Below, in pieces: positions 56,591 through 64,000 of a stretch of 64,000 nucleotides of DNA. This DNA comes from Triatoma infestans (Eukaryota; Arthropoda; Insecta; Hemiptera; Reduviidae). The DNA is taken from contig JAAEAF010006696.1 of assembly GCA_011037195.1 (NCBI GenBank), forward strand, positions 1 to 64,000, in the 5' to 3' direction. The position numbers were made by a program, and so were the translations under genes. The first letter of the stretch is position 1, and every line of letters begins with the position of its first letter. The notes beneath the pieces were generated by a model. That model did not search any database. It was not told where the DNA came from and saw only the letters and a program-made list of their open reading frames with translations.

Positions 56591-56981
56591 GCTATTATTG
56601 TTATTTGATTTAGCAGATTTTGCTTATATAATAAATAAACAAACAAAATTGCACAAGTTTTATTGATTTGGGCATAGAACGCTCCATACAAGGCTGTTCA
56701 GGTATACACATGAAATCCCCATCATCCATTTTTGTGGCCAGCCCAACTAAGCATTTTAAGGTTGTAATTATAAAGAAAATTTCTTGATTATACTCGTATT
56801 TTAGAAATTGGAATAAGAGAAAGTTGTGCGTTTCGTATCAGATTTTTACTTTCTATTTTTTTGAGACAGCAATAATAAAAAAATATTTCAAAATTTATCA
56901 AATATATACAATTACAAATTGTAACATATGATTTTGGTTATTTAATTTCTTTAATTTTTTTTTTTTTTTTTTGCTACAAAA
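56591..56981. other. Intergenic upstream of protease paralog 4
   Basis: Contains the 3' end of a 1-kb repeat ('ggaataagagaaagttgtgcg', about 56812-56832) and a long T-run (56955-56972) just before the start codon. No other gene. Confidence 0.4.
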
Positions 56982-57878
56982 ATGCCGCTATTAAAATTGT
57001 CTGACAAAATTATTATATTCCTATTTGAATTGAATATGGTAATGATTAAAACTGAAAATTCTGTGGAAAGGACATTTGCAGGCAATTCGATAAATATTCA
57101 GAAAGCTCCATATACTGTATTCATAACAGTAGGTTGTACCGGTGCATTGATCCATCGGCTGTGGGTAATTACAGCAGCACACTGTTTTGAAGAAACTAAT
57201 GATGGTTATGTTATATTTGGTACATCAAATCAAAAAACAACTAATTATTTCATATCAATTAAACAAGTATATTTCCAGCCAGAATTCTATGAGTCTTATT
57301 TTACTGCGGATATGCCTGAATTAAGTTCATATGATATAGCTTTAATTAAATTAGATGAACCTGTTGAATTATCAAAACATATAAAAATATTAAAATTAGA
57401 AGCAAAGAAATGGCCAAAAGGCAAGAATAGAAACTGTAAATTAGCTGGCTTCGGTATTAATATATTTAACAATACAAGATTGCATGAATCTCTAATGTCT
57501 ATCGGACAGGACTGCGGTTGTATGAATACACGTAATATATTATGTGCTAAAGCTTTAAAAAAGGGTGACTCACCTTGTTATGGTGATTCTGGTAGCATTA
57601 TGGTCTGTAATAAAAAAGGAGTAGCCGTAACTTCACAGGCTATACCATTTTCATATTGTAACGACAAATCTGTAGCAATGGAAGAATTACAGACATCAGT
57701 TTGTGGTAAAAACAATTATTTCTATCTACTTACACATATCAAACCGCATTTAAAATGGATTAAAGATGTATCAAACTATAATAAAGCTACTGAGTTGCCT
57801 TTAATATTGTACGATATGTTTACCAGTTTGCAAGTATCTGTCCCATTAATAATATTTTTAACACATTTATATAGATAA
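56982..57878 (+). CDS. Secreted chymotrypsin-fold serine protease (S1), paralog 4
   Basis: Single exon, 298 residues. The N-terminal hydrophobic stretch is residues 9-22 (KIIIFLFELNMVMI). Arg30 precedes Thr-Phe-Ala-Gly, the family's atypical activation site. Triad: His67 in TAAHC, Asp118 in YDIALIKL, Ser203 in GDSGS. Pocket positions 189-190 are Ser-Pro (DSPCY). Core cysteines are 52/68, 152/209, 178/188 and 199/226, with extras at 180 and 241. YNKATEL and a hydrophobic tail (about 279-295) end the protein, as in the other copies. AATAAA lies 8 bp after the stop and is followed by an A-run (57892-57908). It is predicted to be active after processing. A 113-bp minisatellite begins 146 bp downstream. 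Confidence 0.88.
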   Translation: MPLLKLSDKIIIFLFELNMVMIKTENSVERTFAGNSINIQKAPYTVFITVGCTGALIHRLWVITAAHCFEETNDGYVIFGTSNQKTTNYFISIKQVYFQPEFYESYFTADMPELSSYDIALIKLDEPVELSKHIKILKLEAKKWPKGKNRNCKLAGFGINIFNNTRLHESLMSIGQDCGCMNTRNILCAKALKKGDSPCYGDSGSIMVCNKKGVAVTSQAIPFSYCNDKSVAMEELQTSVCGKNNYFYLLTHIKPHLKWIKDVSNYNKATELPLILYDMFTSLQVSVPLIIFLTHLYR

Positions 57879-58023
57879 CCAAAAATAAAATTAAAAAAAA
57901 AAAAAAAAGTCCTGTAGTATTTTATTTATTTACTCTTTTCTATTTTTTTTTTTTTGTGCAGAAGAACCAAAATATTTGTCCGTATACAATACAGTTACGT
58001 TTTAAAAAGCATTTCTAGAAAAA

Positions 58024-59035
58024 ATTGAGTATTACTAAATTTGTAGAGCCAGTGAGTATAGAGACATAATTAACAAAAAGGAAATTCCTTTATCTACCAA
58101 ATTCCAAATATATAACTCGGTTATGGGAGCGAATCATTGGGTATTAATAAATTTGCAGTGTCAATGACGTATAGAGACATAATTAGCAAAAAGGAAATTC
58201 CTTTATCTACCAAATTCCAAATATTTTACTCGGTTATGGGAGCAAAAAATTGAGTATTACTAAATTTGCAGTGTCAATGACGTATAGAGACATAATAGCA
58301 AAAAGGAAATCCTTTATCTACCACATTCCAAATTTACTCGGTTAGAGAGCGAACAAAATTGCGTTAAGTATAACAAATTTGCGTGGTGCAATGCGTAATA
58401 GAGACTAATTAGCACAAAAGGAAAATTCCTTTATCTCCAAAATTCCAAATATTTTACTCGGTTATGAGAGCGAAAAATTGAGTATTACTAAATTTGCAGT
58501 GTCAATGACGTATAGAGTCATAATTAGCAAAAAGGAAATTCTTCTATCTGCCAAATTCCAAATATTTTACTCGGCTCTGAGAACGAAAAATTGAGTATTA
58601 CTAAATTTGCAGTGTCAACGACGTATAGAGACATAATTAGCAAAAAGGAAATTCTTCTATTTGCCAAATTCCAAATATTTAACTCGGTTATGAGTGAGAA
58701 AAATTGAGTATTACTAAATTTGCAGAGCCAGTGAGTATAGAGACATAATTAGCAAAAAGGAAATTCTTCTATTTGCCAAATTCCAAATATTTTACTCGGT
58801 TATGAGAGCGAAAAATTGAGTATTACTAAATTTGCAGTGTCAATGACGTATAGAGTCATAATTAGCAAAAAGGAAATTCTTCTATCTGCCAAATTCCAAA
58901 TATTTTACTCGGCTCTGAGAACGAAAAATTGAGTATTACTAAATTTGCAGTGTCAACGACGTATAGAGACGTAATTACCAAAAAGGAAATTCCTCTATCT
59001 GCCAAATCCCAAATATTCAACTCGATTATGCGGCG
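58024..59035 (+). repeat. Minisatellite, nine units of ~113 bp, with higher-order structure
   Basis: Units begin 'attgagtattactaaatttg' at about 58024, 58136, 58249, 58358, 58477, 58590, 58703, 58815 and 58928. Units 1 and 7 carry 'gagccagtgagtatag' where most others carry 'gtgtcaatgacgtatag'. Units 5 and 8 match each other, as do 6 and 9, giving a 338-bp three-unit period. Unit 4 (about 58300-58440) has many single-base insertions and deletions relative to the rest. ORFs across the array are repeat by-products. Confidence 0.9.
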
Positions 59036-59349
59036 CAGCTCTTGGGATTTCAATGGCGCGACTCGATGGAAAGGCTTTATACGTTTTTCCACAAAAAGCT
59101 GGTTTTGCTCCCTAGTAACACGCCTAATTACTCCCTGTATTTTAAGAGACGAATAGTGAACCGATATTTTCTTTTATGTTTCATTTGCATTATAGCTTCA
59201 TTTAGAAGATGTTATTAGTGGCACGTTTACTTCTCCATAATATTTTGGTGCGTGAGATAATGGGAAGAAAACTGTTCTAGTAACAGGAGTATTGTGATCT
59301 GGTCAGTGGGGATATAATTATATATCGAAGGTTATCTAATGATATATTA

Positions 59350-59715
59350 ATGAGCAAAATAAAAGTAGAATTTGGAAATAATTTATTGGATAAACTTAAT
59401 AATGCTAAATTTCATTATAATGTGTATAATAAATTAGAATTGGATTTGGGTGAGACATATATTAATGATAATAATGATGTACATTTCATCCGGACTATAA
59501 TGAAATTCAAAGGTCAGCTTCTCGGATTGAATTTTGAGGTTTCGATGGTGGAGAATGGGCACCGTTGTTTACAGTCCAATCTGGGATCTACGAAGGATAT
59601 TGCACACTTCGTTAAGATTTGTACTGTCTTGGGAGAGTTAGGGTTGTCAGATGGTTTGGAGAAAAAAGTACCAGATGAGAAGGAGGTGATAAAATACCTG
59701 ATTGGACAAGATTAG
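59350..59715 (+). CDS. Hypothetical 121-residue protein
   Basis: Complete ATG-to-stop frame, preceded by AT-rich DNA. The protein begins with an N-, K- and L-rich segment (residues 1-50) and continues with a more normal mixed composition containing the words MKFKGQLLGLNFEVSMVENG and LGELGLSDGLEKK. There is no signal peptide, membrane segment or motif I recognise. The second half is less AT-driven than chance ORFs nearby, which favours a real or recently real coding region. It could also be an exon-like fragment of a transposon protein. Confidence 0.35.
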   Translation: MSKIKVEFGNNLLDKLNNAKFHYNVYNKLELDLGETYINDNNDVHFIRTIMKFKGQLLGLNFEVSMVENGHRCLQSNLGSTKDIAHFVKICTVLGELGLSDGLEKKVPDEKEVIKYLIGQD

Positions 59716-61640
59716 AATAAATTATATAAATATACACTAGACGCCTTGAAATACCGACTACTTTTAAAAATGAGCAATTCAATTAAAAAAAAAAAAAAAT
59801 AAAGAAAATATTAAACTACCATCTGGCTCTGGATTTCTCTGGGGTGTTTGGCCTCGGATTAAGTTATGATAACATTAAAAGCTTAAAAAAGTAATTCTTA
59901 TGCAGTGCTCTTGTGAATCTGATTAAATGTTTCATTTATGCTGACTGGCGACATCTTAATTTCCATTTCTTTAATTTTTTAATTTTAATTATTCCAATTA
60001 TTGTGTGCATTTATCAGATTAATTTTTTTTTGTTAATGTATAATTTTGATTAATTTTTTTAGTTTTTCTCAGAGATGTTATAAATTCATTTTTTGGTTGG
60101 TGAATTTCTTTTATTATAAAGTTACATACTTTGTAGTAAGAGTCAACTTATCCCTGTATTATTACTATTATGATAAGATTTGTTTTGTATATACTATGGA
60201 CACATAGTATTATTATTGAAACATTGTTTAAATTCTAGTCAAACTCAATATATAGTATTCCCATTCACTGACATTACAACCAATAGCATTGCGAGTTTCA
60301 GGTATGCAACTGAAATATGCCACTGCCTTATTGATTATATACTGCAATTTATCAGTTATACCTAATCGATTAATACCGATTTTATGAATATAATTTATTA
60401 ATATAAAATAAAAAAAGGATACACTGTTCGACCTGACTAACAACAGATTAGTTATTGCAGAATGTTTGGAAATTAAACTTTGCCCTTAATAGCAACAAAT
60501 ATCTAATCTAATCTTAATTCCTTTTTATTATTTCTTTATATTTATATATAAAAAAAACTGTGTACTTTAAAATGACTCATCCACCTTTTTATCATATCTT
60601 ACCTGTCCGAACATGTCTTCTTCGCATAATGTATTAAGTTAAACTTCGCGCTTATTTGCAAAAAAGAAAAAAACAAATCTCTACTGTTAACATAATTCAT
60701 TTATATATTAATTTTTTACTTATAGAGTTTGAATAAATGATACATCCTCCTTTCTAACAAGTTTGAAAAATAGCTAACTGTGTCAACATGGCCATTGTAC
60801 TTTGGAATGGCTTTATTGCTTTCACTTATTGCTAAAACAACACAGTACTTTACCCTTTTATAAGTGAGATGATTCACATCTTTTAAAACATATTTCACCA
60901 TGTTTACTGCAGGTCTTTTATGAAAATTATACCATCAGCAAAAATGAGGTAATACTTTTTTCTTGTTAATATTCTTTTCTGCAAATAAGTGCGATGATTC
61001 ATACCATTTCTAACATGTCTGAACATGTTGATATCGGTTTTTTATATGGACATAACATTCAAGTAAACTTGGAAAACTTAAAATTCGATAAAATAAATAA
61101 ATGTTTATCAAAAAATTCACAAAAAAAACAAACAAAACTTAAACATATGTATTTTACATATCATTTTTTTAATTAAATAAATTCATTTTCATAGCTTCCA
61201 ATTTTTAAATCGCTGTACAAAATTTTTTCTACCATAACTCGCCTGTCTTCGTGAAAACATTTTTAGAAGTTAGCTCTCGATTCATCTAACTTACAAAAGC
61301 ATAGTGCATTTTTCTTCTGTACTTGCCATTGTTGAATTCGAGAAATAAAGGTTATTTTTATCTGGATATAGTTTCAATTAGCTGATGATTTTAAACTGAT
61401 GACAGTGTTGCCAACTAGTAATATTTTTCTCCTAACAAATATTCTTGTATTATCTTGTCGGTGATCTTTGAGACATATCTGTTCGATAGATCAAATTTAT
61501 TATTCCATTGTTTTATTATGGCAATTTTTTTTTTTAAATTGTAATAAACTCGGTATTAACATCAATAAACGTATATTCGATATATTACGATGATATAATC
61601 AACAAGGCAGTGGCAAATATAATGAATGCACAAGCCTGAA
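59716..61640. other. AT-rich intergenic, no gene recognised
   Basis: Only AT-driven short ORFs (for example 60180-60443, on both strands, and 60716-60901). No repeat family from elsewhere in the window is recognised here. Confidence 0.45.
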
Positions 61641-61644
61641 ACTC

Positions 61645-61785
61645 GCATTGCTATTGGCTATGACGTCATAGGAGTGGGGATTAATGTTATTATAGTAGAT
61701 TGTTTTGCTAGAAGAAGTTCAGTTCTTAGTAAGTGTCTGATGTGTTAATACGTAAGCAGCAGAAATTTGGAGGGGGTAAGTAAAT
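61645..61785 (+). promoter_or_regulatory. Possible promoter and first-exon donor
   Basis: ATTGG (inverted CCAAT, about 61653) is closely followed by TGACGTCA (about 61660-61667), a full CRE palindrome. About 100 bp later 'ggagggGGTAAGT' fits a splice donor. These are rare words in this AT-rich region, so a transcription start with a non-coding first exon is possible. No downstream exon in the window is identified. Confidence 0.22.
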
Positions 61786-62084
61786 CTTTTTTTATTTTAT
61801 GTGTAAGTTAGATTATGATGCCTTTCAGCCAAATTTTTTTGTGTTAACGATATTCTAATGTTTTTCCTTTAACAACTTCATTATAATTTATGATTTCGCT
61901 ATTTATATAATAATATATATTAGAAGCATTACTAATAATACAAATTTGAGAAAAGTGATCTATCAGAAATGCAAGTTTATGCAAGTATATGAGTTTTTTT
62001 TTTTTTTTTTGGAACTTTTATTTGAAATATTTTTCCAACAATGGCAAATTGGCATTATTCTATAACATAATTATTGTACTATTA

Positions 62085-62125
62085 GAATAAGAAAAGTTGT
62101 GTGAGTGTTTCACACTAGATTTTTT
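62085..62125 (+). repeat. ~1 kb repeat 3' end
   Basis: 'aagaaaagttgtgtgagtgt' plus 'ttcacactagatttt' is the family 3' terminus; only the last part of the repeat is visible. Confidence 0.55.
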
Positions 62126-62221
62126 GTTTTTGTTTTCTGAACAAAATTTATTTTGTATTTTTTTTTTTTTGTAGATTCCACGGCAGTGAGTAGATCTAAT
62201 GTCACGATAACTTTATTTCTG

Positions 62222-62445
62222 ATATTTTATCCATCGTAGCATGCATATTCATTTTGTTCCTAATCGGTTTCGGATTTTCATGCATCGTCATAAACAAATC
62301 CACCAAGTTTGTGTAGAGAGTTCACTACAACGTAATGTTTCTGTTGAAATGTTTCCACGAACATGGTGAATTTGCTGTGACGATGGATGAAAATCCATAA
62401 CCGGTTAGAAACAAAATATGCATGCTACGACGGATAGAATACCAG
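62222..62445. repeat. Imperfect palindromic copy of the 48539-49313 family
   Basis: Left arm (about 62224-62312) and right arm (about 62362-62440) carry the same family sequence in opposite directions: 'atcgtagcatgcatatt' against 'atatgcatgctacgacgga'. Hammerhead-like words also face each other: the complement of TGACGATGCATG..CCGAAACC on the left, and TGACGATGGATG..CCATAACC on the right. The right copy has lost the GAAA core. Arms are about 80 bp and much more diverged than the pair at 48.5 kb. Confidence 0.6.
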
Positions 62446-62587
62446 ATGTTATCCAGCATTGCGGACCCATCCACATATTCGATCAATATAGTGACTTCTT
62501 TTATGTTCTAGATAATATAAAAATACAGAAAATAAAAATAGACTGCATTAAATAATTAGTTTTTTTTTTTATTGCCTTCTAGATTAT

Positions 62588-63520
62588 CTACATAAAAATG
62601 TTAAAAATATGCAATATCATGACCGATAATTGTATATTTCTAAATACTTCGTAATAATGTACGCTCTTGAAACTTAGTTTATTAGCTTTACTATTTATAG
62701 ATTTAATCCATTCTAAATTTGGCCGAATATATGTAAATAAATAAATAAAACCTTTTCTACCACAAATTGGATTCGCAAGTTCAACACCAATAGAACGTGC
62801 AAGACCGGAGCAATATGCTATTGGTATGGCTTGTGATGTTACGCCTACACCTTTCTTATCACATAACAGTAGACTACCAGAATCACCATAACAAGGTGAA
62901 TTTAATAGTTTACTACCTTCTATTTTTTCAAATTGATCAGCGCATACTATTTCCTCATCAGTCATACAATAACATGAATTTGTACCATGTTTAGCAATCA
63001 TAATGCTTTGATGGAGTTTTGTATTTTGATATAAATTTTTTCCAAATCCAGCTAATGAACATTTTCTGCCCAAATTTTCTGGCCAATCAGTTTCTTCTAA
63101 TTTTAATAATTGTATAGTATTTGATAATGTAACAGGTCTTACTAATATTATTATTGCTAAATCGTATTTACTTAATGCCACTGCTTCATATGAAAAATAA
63201 TATTTAAAAAATTGCGGATGAAAATATATATTGTCCCCTTTTATAAAATAGGAACATTTTTCTTTATCTGATGAACCGAATCCAGCATAAATTCCAGTTT
63301 TTTCATTAGCAAAACAATGTGCAGCAGTAAGTACCCGTTGTGGATGGATTAATGCTCCTGTACAACCAACCGGTGTTATGATTACTGTAAATGGTGCCTG
63401 TGCAATATCTATTTCAGGGCCTCCATAAGTTCTATTCTCATAATCTTCACAATTAACTGCTATAATAAACAATTGAAATATGAATAGATAATTTTTTTTG
63501 GAAAATTCGGTAACTAACAT
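62588..63520 (-). CDS. Secreted chymotrypsin-fold serine protease (S1), paralog 5
   Basis: Single exon, 310 residues, the longest copy. Signal peptide about residues 1-24 (YLFIFQLFIIAVNC). Arg30 precedes Thr-Tyr-Gly-Gly, the closest of the set to a normal activation site. Triad: His68 in TAAHC, Asp120 in KYDLAIIIL, Ser214 in GDSGS. Position 189-190 is Ser-Pro (NSPCY). Core cysteines are 53/69, 154/220, 183/193 and 210/237, with extras at 89, 185 and 253. An insertion before the active-site loop (residues 196-207, FEKIEGSKLLN region) lengthens the rim of the pocket compared with the others. It ends in SKANKL and a hydrophobic tail (about 296-310). Predicted active after processing. Confidence 0.88.
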   Translation of the reverse strand: MLVTEFSKKNYLFIFQLFIIAVNCEDYENRTYGGPEIDIAQAPFTVIITPVGCTGALIHPQRVLTAAHCFANEKTGIYAGFGSSDKEKCSYFIKGDNIYFHPQFFKYYFSYEAVALSKYDLAIIILVRPVTLSNTIQLLKLEETDWPENLGRKCSLAGFGKNLYQNTKLHQSIMIAKHGTNSCYCMTDEEIVCADQFEKIEGSKLLNSPCYGDSGSLLLCDKKGVGVTSQAIPIAYCSGLARSIGVELANPICGRKGFIYLFTYIRPNLEWIKSINSKANKLSFKSVHYYEVFRNIQLSVMILHIFNIFM

Positions 63521-64000
63521 TAGTATTATTATTTATAAGTATCAAAATAATATTATTTATATGTACATATGTTATTAATAATTTTTAACTGGTGTAAAAA
63601 TAATTACACGACTTTCTTCTCTTTATTTAGTTAATACAATTATAAAATTGATAAAATTTTAATTAAATTAGATATTCTACACAATCGGCGTAAAATAAAT
63701 ATAACATTATAGGGCTGGGGGGAAAATTAAACAAGACAAACAACAGAAAAACTGAAATAATTTAAAAAAAAAGTTTATTTTGTATGCTTACATACACTCA
63801 CAATATAATAAAATTGGTCTAATACACAATTATAGTATAATAATATTAAATAATAATAATAATAATAATAACTAATAAATAATAATAATAAAAAATAATA
63901 ATGTACTTGATTTCATCCCGTGCATTATTACATCATATCCAGTATATTACTGAGATTTGAAAAAAAGAAATAATCATAGTGGTCTGTCAGGGAAAGGAAT
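63521..64000. other. AT-rich intergenic with a (taa)n microsatellite
   Basis: A (taa)n tract spans about 63838-63905. It could be another expanded LINE tail, but no LINE coding block is visible beside it. Nothing else recognised before the window ends. Confidence 0.5.

Noticed and set aside
58024..59035. CRISPR-like interpretation of regularly spaced repeats
   Set aside because: Units are contiguous and similar along their whole length, with no unique spacers, so it is a minisatellite.
25660..63520. Proteases as pieces of an integrated virus
   Set aside because: No viral structural or replication genes, no segment-like boundaries and no shared flanking motif were seen; only ordinary retroelements and DNA transposons surround them.

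Overview
The window looks like nuclear DNA of an arthropod, most likely an insect. It is AT-rich, has no operon-like packing, and is dense with transposon families typical of arthropods: R1-clade and RNase H-bearing LINEs, jockey-like LINEs, Penelope-like fragments, a Helitron, hAT and PIF/Harbinger elements, a tRNA-derived SINE and solo LTRs. I cannot name the species. The only convincing host protein-coding genes are five single-exon paralogs of the chymotrypsin-fold serine protease family (S1), at 25660-26568 (-), 41752-42657 (+), 49475-50368 (+), 56982-57878 (+) and 62588-63520 (-). One 121-codon orphan ORF (59350-59715) is a weaker candidate. Layout: 1-8.3 kb is AT-rich with LTR remnants and an RTE-like LINE. 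8.8-12.6 kb holds three copies of a ~1 kb repeat. 13.5-22.4 kb is a mosaic of LINE, Penelope-like, Harbinger and hAT pieces. 23-24.2 kb is low-complexity. 25-29 kb holds two head-to-head LTRs, protease 1, a Helitron, a solo LTR and what looks like the 5' stub of a lost sixth protease. 29.7-35.2 kb is a nearly complete R1-clade LINE inside an LTR. 35-41.6 kb holds more LINE and SINE debris. Proteases 2 to 5 lie between 41.7 and 63.5 kb, separated by nested repeats, a 283-bp near-perfect inverted repeat and a 113-bp minisatellite. The point of greatest interest is the protease family. Copies 1, 4 and 5 keep His57/Asp102/Ser195. They have an atypical activation site (Arg followed by Thr-Tyr/Phe-Ala/Gly-Gly instead of Ile-Val-Gly-Gly) and an S1 pocket reading Ser189-Pro190. 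Copies 2 and 3, adjacent on the same strand, have Ala at 195, Leu at 189 and no recognisable activation site. Copy 2 has also lost His57, Asp102, Asp194 and Cys191. Their reading frames, signal peptides, most disulfide cysteines and a shared hydrophobic C-terminal tail remain, which suggests pseudoenzymes kept for a non-catalytic role. The tail suggests membrane or GPI attachment of the whole family. This is inference from sequence alone; no search or phylogeny was run. A second theme is hammerhead-ribozyme-like motifs of Penelope-type origin, the best at 21761-21801.
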